Positions 33,488-41,476 of a stretch of DNA of 64,000 bases are shown in pieces. The position numbers and the translations under genes are program-made. The first letter of the stretch is position 1. Each line of letters starts with the position of its first letter. The notes below the pieces were generated by a model that was not told where the DNA came from, ran no database searches, and saw nothing but the letters and a program-made list of their open reading frames with translations. The stretch comes from JALYRV01 sp040902895 (GTDB taxonomy: Bacteria > Acidobacteriota > Vicinamibacteria > Vicinamibacterales > SCN-69-37): the NCBI GenBank assembly GCA_040902895.1, contig JBBDWL010000047.1, forward strand, positions 95,590-159,589, written 5' to 3'.

Positions 33488-34738
33488 ATGCAGCGCCTGC
33501 GTTTCCCGCTCCTCGCGCTCCTTCTCTGTACGGGCGCAGCCTGTGCCGATCGCTCGCCGGTTCCGGCTTCCGGCAGCTGGCCGCGCGCCGACGTGCGGCT
33601 GGTGCTCGAGCACGAGACGATCGAGTCGCGCGTGCCGAGAAACGCCACGCTGCATTCGCTGCTGACGCGACACATTCCGGCGGATCTCGCGGGCACGGTT
33701 ACCAGTGCCGCCCGCGACGTGTTCAACCCCCGCGAGCTCCGCGCGGAAAACCCCTATCGCCTCGTACGCTCGATCAGCAACGGCATCCTCCGCGAATTCG
33801 AGCTGCAGATTGACGCCGATCGCTTTCTGCGCGTCGTGATGGCGCCGGGCGACGGCGGCGAAGACGTGCCCACCGCCGAAGTGGTGCCGTACCGCAAGGA
33901 AACGACGGTCGAGGCCATCACGGCAACCGTCGACGGCGACAGCAGCTCGCTGATCGCGGCGCTGCAGGCGGCCGGCGAAAATGTGCAGCTGGGCATCGCC
34001 CTGGCGAAGATTTTCGAAGGCGACATCGACTTCGCCAGTGACATTCAGCGCGGGGATCGTTTCGAAATCGTCTTCGAGAAGATTCTGCGCGAGGGGACGT
34101 ACGCAGGCTATGGCGAGATTCTCGGCGCCGTCGTCGAGAACGACGGCCGGCGGCTGACGGCGATTCGCTTCGAGGAGTCGGATGGGCGGGCCGCGTACTA
34201 CGACGAGAAGGGCCGCTCGCTGACGCGCACGTTCCTGCGCGCGCCGCTCGACATCGCCGCACGCATCACGTCGGGCTTCACCAAGCGCCGTCTGCATCCC
34301 GTGCACGGCACCTATCGTCCGCACCTGGCCATCGATTACGGCGCGCCGTACGGCACGAAGGTCGTCTCCGTCGCCGAAGGCACGGTGGTGTCGGCCGGGT
34401 GGGCAGGCGGGGGCGGCAAGCAGGTGCGCATTCGTCACGCCGGCGGCTACGAGTCGTACTATCTGCATCTCTCGGCGTTTGGCGCGGGCATCCGTGCGGG
34501 CGCGCGTGTGAAACAGGGGCAGATGATCGGCCGGGTCGGCGCGACAGGCACCGCCACCGGAGCGCATCTCGACTATCGCCTGAAAAAGAACGGCGCCTGG
34601 ATCAATCCCCTCGCCGAAGCGCGGCGCATGCCCTCGGGCGAAGCCGTGCCGTCGTTCCGCCGCGCGGCCTTCGAAGCCGAACGCAACGACGTGCTCGGCC
34701 GGCTCGCCAAAGCCGCGGTTCAGAAGGCGAATAACTAG
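33488..34738 (+). CDS. M23 (LytM) murein endopeptidase lipoprotein
   Basis: A 416-residue lipoprotein (lipobox GAAC, Cys at about residue 19). The N-terminal half resembles the OapA/Csd3 type regulatory and LysM-like region (LEHETIESRVPRNATLHSLL; IVFEKILREGTYAGYGEILGA). The C-terminal M23 domain has HPVHGTYRPHLAIDYGAPYGT (His-x3-Asp zinc ligands) and YYLHLS plus GATGTATGAHLDYR, the full zinc set. It should cleave peptidoglycan cross-links in the periplasm. I chose ATG 33488 over an upstream TTG; TATTCT at 33468-33473 may be the -10 with a leader of only a few bases. Confidence 0.9.
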   Translation: MQRLRFPLLALLLCTGAACADRSPVPASGSWPRADVRLVLEHETIESRVPRNATLHSLLTRHIPADLAGTVTSAARDVFNPRELRAENPYRLVRSISNGILREFELQIDADRFLRVVMAPGDGGEDVPTAEVVPYRKETTVEAITATVDGDSSSLIAALQAAGENVQLGIALAKIFEGDIDFASDIQRGDRFEIVFEKILREGTYAGYGEILGAVVENDGRRLTAIRFEESDGRAAYYDEKGRSLTRTFLRAPLDIAARITSGFTKRRLHPVHGTYRPHLAIDYGAPYGTKVVSVAEGTVVSAGWAGGGGKQVRIRHAGGYESYYLHLSAFGAGIRAGARVKQGQMIGRVGATGTATGAHLDYRLKKNGAWINPLAEARRMPSGEAVPSFRRAAFEAERNDVLGRLAKAAVQKANN

Positions 34739-34750
34739 CAGCCAACAACC

Positions 34751-34756
34751 TATAAT
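34751..34756 (+). promoter_or_regulatory. TATAAT -10 box of the serine operon
   Basis: A perfect TATAAT lies nine bases before the ATG at 34766. The short GGGCGGC between them is not a Shine-Dalgarno. This would give a leaderless or nearly leaderless mRNA for DUF1015-serA-serC. Confidence 0.6.
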
Positions 34757-34765
34757 GGGCGGCTG

Positions 34766-35971
34766 ATGTCCGCCATCCGGCCGTTCAGGGCGCTCAGGCC
34801 CTCTCCCGCAGCCGCGCCTCTCGTCGCCTCCGTCCCCTACGATGTTGTCAGCGTCGACGAAGCGCGCGCGCTGGCGGCAGGCAATCCCATCAGTTTTCTC
34901 AGAGTGACACGGTCCGAGATAGATTTCCGGCCCGGCACCGACCCGTACTCCGACGCCGTTTATCAACGCGCCAAAGCCAACCTCGATGAGATTCGCGCGG
35001 CGGCGCCGCTCGTCACCGAGGATGCGCCGTCGGTGTACTTCTACCGGCTGCGCATGGGCGATCACGAGCAGACCGGCGTCGCGGCCTGCTTCTCGGTCGA
35101 CGAGTACGACCGCGATCTGATCAAGAAGCACGAGAAGACGCGGCCCGACAAGGAAGACGATCGCACCCGGCATATGGTGGAGACACGCGCGCAAACGGGC
35201 GTGGTGTTCCTGACGTATCCGGCCGCGGGCGAGATTGACAGCCTCGTTGCGGCCGCGTGCGCCGACGACCCGCTGTTCGACATCACAGCCGATGACGGTG
35301 TGCGGCATGTGGTGTGGAAAGCGTCAGGCGACGCCGCGCAGGCTGTGGTGGATGCGTTCGCGCGCGTGCCGGCGCTCTATATCGCCGACGGACATCACCG
35401 TGCCGCCAGCGCCGCGAGGGCGCGGCAGACGCTGCGCTCGGCCGAGGCGGACTGGTTCATCGCGGTGGCCTTCCCTGACAACCAGATGCAGATCCTGCCG
35501 TACAACCGCGTGGTCAAGGACCTTGCCGGATATACGCCCGAGAAGTTGCTCGAAGCACTCTCGGCGCGCGCGGCCGTGACAGGCGGCAGCGCAACGCCGG
35601 CAGGGCGCGGCCGCGTCGCGATGTACCTGAAAGGCGCGTGGCATGAGATCGATCTGCGCGCGCTGGCGCCGGCCTCGGCAGACCCGGCCGACGCGCTCGA
35701 CGTGGCGCTGCTCGAACATCACGTCCTCGGCGACCTGCTCGATATCGAGGACGTGCGCACCGACAAACGAATCGACTTCGTCGGCGGCATCCGCGGCACC
35801 GCGGAGCTCGAATCGCGCGTCAACAGCGGCAAAGCCGCCGTCGCCTTTGCGATGCATCCCGTGACAATCGACGACTTGATGCGCGTCTCCGACACGGGCG
35901 GCATCATGCCGCCGAAGTCCACCTGGTTCGAGCCGAAGCTGCGCGACGGGTTGCTGGTGCACGAACTATGA
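34766..35971 (+). CDS. DUF1015 family protein (ParB-like fold) in the serine operon
   Basis: A 401-residue DUF1015 protein. It opens with IRPFRALRPSPAAAPLVASVPYDVV and carries YIADGHHRAASA, the DGHHR motif shared with ParB-like and serine-kinase (SerK) proteins. The gene overlaps serA (ATGA) and serC follows, an association that is widespread for DUF1015 (from memory). Because phosphoserine phosphatase is missing from this operon, a role in serine/phosphoserine conversion is a reasonable inference, but no activity can be claimed from the sequence. Confidence 0.9.
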   Translation: MSAIRPFRALRPSPAAAPLVASVPYDVVSVDEARALAAGNPISFLRVTRSEIDFRPGTDPYSDAVYQRAKANLDEIRAAAPLVTEDAPSVYFYRLRMGDHEQTGVAACFSVDEYDRDLIKKHEKTRPDKEDDRTRHMVETRAQTGVVFLTYPAAGEIDSLVAAACADDPLFDITADDGVRHVVWKASGDAAQAVVDAFARVPALYIADGHHRAASAARARQTLRSAEADWFIAVAFPDNQMQILPYNRVVKDLAGYTPEKLLEALSARAAVTGGSATPAGRGRVAMYLKGAWHEIDLRALAPASADPADALDVALLEHHVLGDLLDIEDVRTDKRIDFVGGIRGTAELESRVNSGKAAVAFAMHPVTIDDLMRVSDTGGIMPPKSTWFEPKLRDGLLVHEL

Positions 35972-37218
35972 AAGTCCTGATCGCTGACAAGTTCGAGCAG
36001 AGCGGCGTCGAGGGCCTCCAGGCGGCCGGATGCGAAGTGCTGCTCGAGCCCGAGTTGAAGGACGATGCGCTGGCGGCGGCGATAGGGGAGAGCGGCGCCG
36101 ACGTGCTGGTCGTGCGCGGCACGAAAGTGACGGAAGGCATGCTCGACGCGGGCCGTCTCTCGCTCATCGTGCGCGCGGGCGCCGGCTACAACACCATCGA
36201 CGTGCCGGCGGCGTCCAGACGCGGCATTTATGTCTCGAATTGCCCTGGCAAGAACGCCATCGCGGTCGCGGAGCTCGCGTGGGCGCTGCTGCTGGCGGTC
36301 GATCGCCGGATCCCGGAGAACGTTGCCGATCTGCGCGCGGGCACATGGAACAAGAAGGAGTACTCGAAGGCGCGCGGCATCTATGGTCAGACGCTCGGCG
36401 TGCTCGGCATCGGAAACATCGCGGCCGAGATGGTGAAGCGCGCCGCGGCCTTCGGCATGAACGTCGTCGTCTGGAGCCGCCGGTTCGACGGCAAATCGGG
36501 TCCGATTCCAGAGGCCGACGCGAAAGCCGTTGGACTGGAGCAGGCGATGCGGGCAACGTCGATTACCCTCGCGCCGACTCCCGAGGATGTCGCAGAGCAG
36601 TGTGATGTGCTCAGCATCCATCTCGCGCTTGGCAAGGAGACCCGCGGGCTGGTCAATGCCTCGGTGCTGTCGCGGCTCAAACCCGGCGCCATCGTCATCA
36701 ACACGGCGCGTGGGGAAGTGATGGATCACGACGCGCTTGCGGCGGCCATAGGATCGCAGGGGCTCCGGGCCGCACTCGACGTGTTCGCGAACGAGCCGGC
36801 CGCGGCGACGGGCGCCTTCAGCGACGCCATCGTGCAGCACCCTGGCGTGTACGGCACGCACCACATCGGCGCATCGACCGATCAGGCGCAGGAAGCGATT
36901 GCGGCCGAGACCGTCCGCATCATCCGCACCTTCAAGGAAACGGGCCACGTGCCGAATGTCGTGAATCTCGCGCGGCAGACGCCGGCGACGCACCGTCTCA
37001 TCGTCCGCCACCGCGATCGGCCCGGCGTGCTCGCGCATGTGTTCGATCACCTGCGCGAAGAGAACATCAACGTGCAGGAAACCGAAAACATTGTGTTCGA
37101 AGGGGCTGAGGCGGCTGTGGCCACCATCAATCTCGACGGCGCGCCTGACGCCGCTCTGCTCGATCGCATCCGCACGGGTAATGCCGATATTCTCGACCTC
37201 CAATTGATCTCGGTGTGA
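35968..37218 (+). CDS. serA: D-3-phosphoglycerate dehydrogenase
   Basis: A 416-residue D-isomer-specific 2-hydroxyacid dehydrogenase: LGVLGIGNIAAEMVKRAAAFGM (NAD site), NTARGEVMDHDAL with the catalytic Arg, and HHIGASTDQAQ with the catalytic His. A C-terminal ACT domain (LIVRHRDRPGVLAHVFDHLREENIN, about 345-416) suggests serine feedback control. It oxidises 3-phosphoglycerate in the first step of serine synthesis. ATG 35968 overlaps the DUF1015 stop; its own stop precedes the serC ATG by two bases. Confidence 0.93.
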   Translation: MKVLIADKFEQSGVEGLQAAGCEVLLEPELKDDALAAAIGESGADVLVVRGTKVTEGMLDAGRLSLIVRAGAGYNTIDVPAASRRGIYVSNCPGKNAIAVAELAWALLLAVDRRIPENVADLRAGTWNKKEYSKARGIYGQTLGVLGIGNIAAEMVKRAAAFGMNVVVWSRRFDGKSGPIPEADAKAVGLEQAMRATSITLAPTPEDVAEQCDVLSIHLALGKETRGLVNASVLSRLKPGAIVINTARGEVMDHDALAAAIGSQGLRAALDVFANEPAAATGAFSDAIVQHPGVYGTHHIGASTDQAQEAIAAETVRIIRTFKETGHVPNVVNLARQTPATHRLIVRHRDRPGVLAHVFDHLREENINVQETENIVFEGAEAAVATINLDGAPDAALLDRIRTGNADILDLQLISV

Positions 37219-37220
37219 CT

Positions 37221-38303
37221 ATGGAACGAATCTTTAATTTCTCGGCTGGCCCAGCCGTCCTGCCGCTGCCGGTGCTCGAAGAGGTGCAGCGCGATCTGAT
37301 TGCGCTGCCCGGCGTGGGCATGTCGGTGCTCGAGATCAGTCACCGGTCGAAGGCCTTCGACGAGATCATTCAGGGGGCCGAAGCCGACATCCGCACGCTG
37401 GCAGGCATCGCGGACGACTATCAGGTGTTGTTCCTGCAGGGTGGAGCAAGCCTGCAGTTCTCGATGGTGCCCATGAACCTGCTCACGCCAGGCTCGGTTG
37501 CCGACTACATCATCACCGGCGTGTGGTCGCAGAAGGCCCTGAAGGAAGCGAAGAGAGTGGGATCGACCAGCGTCGCGGCAACGACCGAGTCGGACAACTT
37601 CACGCACGTGCCGGCCGACACCGATCTGAAGCTCACGGACGCGCCCGCGTATGTGCACGTGACCTCGAACAACACCATCTATGGCACCGAGTGGCGCCGG
37701 CTGCCTGACGTCGGCGCCCGCGTGCTCGTCAACGACGCATCGTCAGACATCTTCTCGCAGCCGATCGACGTTGCGCGCCACGGCCTCATTTATGCGGGCG
37801 CGCAGAAGAATCTCGCTCCCGCCGGGCTCACGCTCGTCATCATCCGCAAGGATCTGCTCGAGCGATCCGCGGCGTCGCTGCCGACGATGCTGAGTTACAA
37901 GGTGCATGCGGAGAACGGATCGCTCTTCAACACGCCGCCGGTCTTCGCGATTTATGTGCTGCGTCTCGTCTTGACATGGCTGCTCGCCAATGGCGGACTC
38001 GAGGCGATGGCCGCGCAGAACGAACGCAAGGCCAATCTGCTGTACTCGGAGATCGATCGCACCGGTTTCTATCGGGGGCATGCCCGCAAGGACAGCCGAT
38101 CATGGATGAACGTGACGTTCCGGCTTCCGAACGAAGATCTGGAGAAGCAATTCGTCAAAGAATCGACAGCGGCGGGCTTCGATGGGCTCAAGGGACACCG
38201 CTCGGTGGGGGGTCTGCGCGCGTCGATTTATAATGCGTTTCCGCAGGAAGGCGTCGACGCCCTGGTACAGTTCATGCGTGAATTCGAGCGCAAAAGCGGG
38301 TAG
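37221..38303 (+). CDS. serC: Phosphoserine aminotransferase
   Basis: A 360-residue class V aminotransferase with the SerC opening ERIFNFSAGPAVLPLPVLEE, ISHRSKAFDEI, and the PLP lysine in YAGAQKNLAPAG. It makes phosphoserine from 3-phosphohydroxypyruvate and glutamate, next to SerA's product. I start at ATG 37221 (MERIFNF); a GTG at 37215 overlapping the serA stop would add two residues. The gene ends the operon, followed by an imperfect inverted repeat that may terminate it. Confidence 0.95.
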   Translation: MERIFNFSAGPAVLPLPVLEEVQRDLIALPGVGMSVLEISHRSKAFDEIIQGAEADIRTLAGIADDYQVLFLQGGASLQFSMVPMNLLTPGSVADYIITGVWSQKALKEAKRVGSTSVAATTESDNFTHVPADTDLKLTDAPAYVHVTSNNTIYGTEWRRLPDVGARVLVNDASSDIFSQPIDVARHGLIYAGAQKNLAPAGLTLVIIRKDLLERSAASLPTMLSYKVHAENGSLFNTPPVFAIYVLRLVLTWLLANGGLEAMAAQNERKANLLYSEIDRTGFYRGHARKDSRSWMNVTFRLPNEDLEKQFVKESTAAGFDGLKGHRSVGGLRASIYNAFPQEGVDALVQFMREFERKSG

Positions 38304-38310
38304 TTACGGC

Positions 38311-38386
38311 GGCCGGGCTTGGTGAGGTTAGGAGGCCCGGGCGATTCCTGCTAAAATCGTGAGGTTCAACCTTACCCGGTCGGGCC
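38311..38386. repeat. Imperfect inverted repeat spanning the serC-desaturase gap, with a -10 in its loop
   Basis: GGCCGGGCTTGGTGAGGTT (38311-38329) and AACCTTACCCGGTCGGGCC (38368-38386) are inverted partners with 14 of 19 matches plus two possible G-U pairs. The loop contains TAAAAT at 38352-38357, a plausible -10 for the desaturase gene with a leader of about 75 bases. It could be a serC terminator, an operator, or both. Confidence 0.5.
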
Positions 38387-38425
38387 TGCAGGGCGCTCTA
38401 TCTCCTGTCTGATTCTTCTACTTCC

Positions 38426-38440
38426 GGAGGCTTTTTCTTG
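38426..38440 (+). promoter_or_regulatory. Strong ribosome binding site that fixes a TTG start
   Basis: GGAGG at 38426-38430 lies seven bases before TTG 38438 and decides the start of the desaturase gene, for which no ATG is available before the first membrane helix. Confidence 0.7.
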
Positions 38441-39166
38441 CGCTCTTTTCTTTTCGCGTTGCTGGCTTCGACGATCGTCACGCAGATTGCCGTCTTTGCG
38501 ACGACGATCTACCTGCATCGCTCCGCCACGCATCGCTCACTCGTGCTGCATCCTTCGGTCGCGTGGCTCTTCAGATTTTCCATCTGGATGACCACCGGCA
38601 TCGTTCCCCGCGAGTGGGTCGCGGTTCACCGGAAGCACCACAAGTACACCGACAAGGAAGGCGATCCGCATAGCCCCGTGCTCGAGGGCTTCTGGAAAGT
38701 TCAGCTTGGCAACGTCTTCTATTACTTGCGTCAGCTGAAAGATCCGTCTCTCGTCCCGACGTACGCGCGCGATCTGCGTCCCGACGCGTGGGACCGCGTG
38801 CTCTTCAATCACGGCTCTTTGGGCGTCGCGACCGGCACCGTGGTGCTCTGCCTGACGCTTGGGCTCTGGTGGGGTCTGTTCGCGGCCGTTCTGCACGGCC
38901 TGATGTATGTGTTCGTGCTGTCGGCGTCGATCAACGGCTTGTGCCATTTCGCCGGCTACAAGAACTTCGCGAATACCGCGACGAATCTGAAGATTGTTGC
39001 GTGGCTCACCGGCGGTGAAGGCCTGCACAACAACCATCACGGCTTCCCGCGCAGCCCGAAGTTCAGCTTCAACCGCGGCGAAATCGATCCGGCCTGGCCG
39101 CTCATCCGCCTGATGATCGCCCTCCGCCTCGCGCGGCCGTATAAAACGATCGATCAGTCGGTCTAG
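38438..39166 (+). CDS. Acyl-CoA/fatty-acid desaturase
   Basis: A 242-residue membrane di-iron desaturase with all three histidine boxes: HRSATH (27-32), HRKHH (64-68) and HNNHH (near residue 197), and about four membrane helices (the run after the first, WWGLFAAVLHGLMYVFVLS, is clear). It is shorter than the typical delta-9 desaturase of about 300 residues but complete through the third box. It would introduce a double bond into membrane fatty acids. The TTG start is set by a strong GGAGG. The stop is followed by the AT-rich hairpin shared with pcnB. Confidence 0.88.
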   Translation: MRSFLFALLASTIVTQIAVFATTIYLHRSATHRSLVLHPSVAWLFRFSIWMTTGIVPREWVAVHRKHHKYTDKEGDPHSPVLEGFWKVQLGNVFYYLRQLKDPSLVPTYARDLRPDAWDRVLFNHGSLGVATGTVVLCLTLGLWWGLFAAVLHGLMYVFVLSASINGLCHFAGYKNFANTATNLKIVAWLTGGEGLHNNHHGFPRSPKFSFNRGEIDPAWPLIRLMIALRLARPYKTIDQSV

Positions 39167-39169
39167 ACG

Positions 39170-39238
39170 AATTGAAAGTTGGTAAGTTGAAAATTCAAAA
39201 TTGAATTTTGAATTTTTAATTTACCAACTTTGAACTTC
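39170..39238. repeat. AT-rich palindrome between convergent genes, family B copy 1
   Basis: A nearly perfect palindrome of about 68 bases: GAAAGTTGGTAAGTTGAAAA on the left and its inverted partner TAATTTACCAACTTTGAAC on the right, with TTCAAAATTGAATTTTGAA at the centre. It lies between the desaturase stop and the pcnB stop; the last seven pcnB codons and its TAA are made of repeat sequence. A close copy is at 50338-50408, also between convergent genes. A bidirectional terminator is the likely role. Confidence 0.88.
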
Positions 39239-40580
39239 CCCCCCGTCCCCGTCCCCGTCCGCGCCGGCGTCGACGCCGGCGGCGCTGGTCTGGGCGCGCG
39301 CCGCTCTCGACTACGACGCCCTCGCGCGGCGCCGACGCCCCGTGTTCCGCCTTCTGTTCCTTCCACACTTCAACCAGATCCGCATCCGCGCTGAAAATTT
39401 CGAGCCATGTCAGCGTTTCGTCGAACCATGGGCGATGCACGATGCTGCGCTGCTGGCGCAGCGACATGGCCTGTTCGCCGAGCCGCGGCACGAGTGTCGT
39501 GATCTGTCGAAAACGGTCGACGTCGCGCCTGGCGAGCGGCAGCATGCCGATGGAGACGCGCTCAGGCAGCGGCTCGCGGATGCGCCTGCCGGGCTTGTCA
39601 GGCTTCGGGATGGGCCGCGGGATGGGACGTCCCTGCAGCGGCGGGATCAGGCCCAGCGGCGCCACGAGCGCGCCCACCAGAATGGGATTGGTGAGCGATG
39701 ACGGGATGTCCGGATGCTGCCTGCGCCACGTGTCGAGCGCCGACAGGCTGTCGTAGAACGGCTGTTCCGCGCCTGAGAGCTCCGGCGTGACCAGCTCCAG
39801 CAGTCCCGTTTCATCGAGCGCTTTGAAGGTGCGCGCCGCCGCGCCGGACCTGAGAATCTTGTAGTACTCCTCGATCATTCTCGACGGCGACGCGTCGCGG
39901 ATCAGCTGGCGGTGCCGTTCGATCGCCGCAATCACGTCGGGATCGAGCTGAAATTCCAGCCGCGACGCCATTACGACCGCACGGAGCATGCGCACCGGAT
40001 CCTCGACGAACCGCACGTTCGGATCGCCAATCGAGCGTATGACGCGCGCCTTCAGGTCGGACAGGCCGCCGACGTAGTCGATTACCGAGAACGTCGCAAT
40101 GTCATAGAACATGCCGTTGACGGTGAAGTCGCGCCGGAAGGCATCCTCCTCGGGCGTCCCGAACGTGTTGTCGCGATGGATGAACGTGATGTTGTCGGCG
40201 ATGGCGTTGGTGACTTCGGGCGCGGGCGAGTCGGGCGTTTCGGCGTCGGCGCCGGGCTCGCCGGGCACATCGTGCACCTGGCGCCGGAACGTCGCGACCT
40301 CGATTGTCTTTGGCCCGAACTTGACGTGCGCCAGCCTGAAGCGCCGGCCGATGATCCAGCAGTTGCGAAACAGCTTCTTGATTTCGTAGGGGTGGGCCGA
40401 CGTGCCGATGTCGAAGTCCTTCGGCCGCCGCCCAAGCAGCAGGTCGCGGACGCTGCCGCCGACCAGATAGGCGACAAATCCGTGCTCGCGCAGCCGGGAG
40501 AGCACCTTCAGGGCGTCAGGATCGATCTCGCGGCGTGAGATGTTGTGCTCGGAGCGCGGAAGGATGGTCGGCTCCACCAT
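39216..40580 (-). CDS. pcnB: Poly(A) polymerase / tRNA nucleotidyltransferase family protein
   Basis: A 454-residue class II nucleotidyltransferase: YLVGGSVRDLLLGRRPKDFDIGTSAHP with the catalytic GS and DxD, FRLAHVKFG, and RDFTVNGMFYDI with the RRDF-type motif. N-terminal HNISRREIDPDALKVLSRL is typical of PcnB, which adds poly(A) to RNA 3' ends for decay; the FRLAHV wording favours PcnB over CCA enzyme. The C-terminus is an Arg/Gly-rich tail (RRRRRRRGRGRGRGG) likely to bind RNA. Its stop codon comes from the AT-rich palindrome. A minus-strand TATAAT (40599-40594) lies 13 bases before the ATG. Confidence 0.88.
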   Translation of the reverse strand: MVEPTILPRSEHNISRREIDPDALKVLSRLREHGFVAYLVGGSVRDLLLGRRPKDFDIGTSAHPYEIKKLFRNCWIIGRRFRLAHVKFGPKTIEVATFRRQVHDVPGEPGADAETPDSPAPEVTNAIADNITFIHRDNTFGTPEEDAFRRDFTVNGMFYDIATFSVIDYVGGLSDLKARVIRSIGDPNVRFVEDPVRMLRAVVMASRLEFQLDPDVIAAIERHRQLIRDASPSRMIEEYYKILRSGAAARTFKALDETGLLELVTPELSGAEQPFYDSLSALDTWRRQHPDIPSSLTNPILVGALVAPLGLIPPLQGRPIPRPIPKPDKPGRRIREPLPERVSIGMLPLARRDVDRFRQITTLVPRLGEQAMSLRQQRSIVHRPWFDETLTWLEIFSADADLVEVWKEQKAEHGASAPREGVVVESGARPDQRRRRRRRRGRGRGRGGSSKLVN

Positions 40581-40593
40581 GTGTCGCGTGTTG

Positions 40594-40600
40594 ATTATAG
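40594..40600. promoter_or_regulatory. Overlapping divergent -10 boxes for pcnB and the TPR-like gene
   Basis: ATTATAG reads as TATAAT on the minus strand (13 bases before the pcnB ATG) and as TTATAG on the plus strand (11 bases before ATG 40612). The two genes are 31 bases apart. Confidence 0.45.
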
Positions 40601-40611
40601 CCAGTGCTAGG

Positions 40612-41454
40612 ATGGCCGTTGGGATGCGGACAACTGCTGCTGTGCTTTTCGTGCTCGCGCTGGCTCACGGGACCGCCCGCGCGCAGGCGCCGGATGCCGC
40701 CGGCGCGGTCACGGCGGCCGCTCGCGCGCACTATAACGCCGGGCGCTCGGCCGAGGCGCTCGCGCTTCTTCAACCTGTGATCGTGAGACCGGGCGAGCCG
40801 GCGCGGGCCGCGCTCGTGGCCGCCCGGGCGCTGCTCGAGCGCTTCCGCGCATCGACAGATCCCGCGGACCTTGCCACGGCCCGCGAGCACCTGCGCGCGA
40901 TTGACGCAAGCGCGCTTCCCGCCGGCGAGCGGCGCGAGCTGGTGGTTGGCCTTGGAGAGGCCTTGTATCTTGAAGACGCGTTTGCCGCGTCGGCCGAGCT
41001 GTTCGAGGCCGCACTTGCGCCGTCAGGCCCGGCGTCCCTCTCGGGCGACGCCCGCGAGCGCGCGCTCGACTGGTGGGCGACGGCGCTCGACAGGCACGCG
41101 CAGCTCAGACCTCAGGCCGAACGCCGGCTGGTGTACGCGCGCATTGCCGAACGGATGGAGCGCGAATCGCGCGAGTTCCCGTCTTCGACGCCCGCGGCTT
41201 ACTGGCTCGCGGCCGCGGCGCGCGGGGCAGGCGAGCTCGATCGCGCCTGGGCCGCGGCGGTCGCCGCGTGGGTGCGCGCGTCGATGATGAGCGATCGCGG
41301 CGCCGCTCTGCGCGCCGACATCGATCGCCTCGTGCAGCAGGCGCTGATTCCGGAGCGCTCACGCGCGCTCGGCCTCGCGCCTCGCGACGCCGAGCTGGCC
41401 GTCGCTGGCATGCAGGCCGAGTGGGAATTAATTAAGAAGAACTGGACTCGATAG
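40612..41454 (+). CDS. Secreted TPR-like helical repeat protein
   Basis: A 280-residue protein with a signal peptide (RTTAAVLFVLALAHGTARAQ) and an all-alpha body with paired helices: AAARAHYNAGRSAEALALLQPV has the TPR spacing, and ALYLEDAFAASAELFEAAL is a second likely unit. It ends with WELIKKNWTR. Function is unknown; such periplasmic TPR proteins often act in envelope assembly. Start is ATG 40612; ATG 40624 is an equal option and would put the basic residue nearer the front. Convergent with polA. Confidence 0.7.
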   Translation: MAVGMRTTAAVLFVLALAHGTARAQAPDAAGAVTAAARAHYNAGRSAEALALLQPVIVRPGEPARAALVAARALLERFRASTDPADLATAREHLRAIDASALPAGERRELVVGLGEALYLEDAFAASAELFEAALAPSGPASLSGDARERALDWWATALDRHAQLRPQAERRLVYARIAERMERESREFPSSTPAAYWLAAAARGAGELDRAWAAAVAAWVRASMMSDRGAALRADIDRLVQQALIPERSRALGLAPRDAELAVAGMQAEWELIKKNWTR

Positions 41455-41476
41455 CCGATTGGCGATTCTGGTGTGA

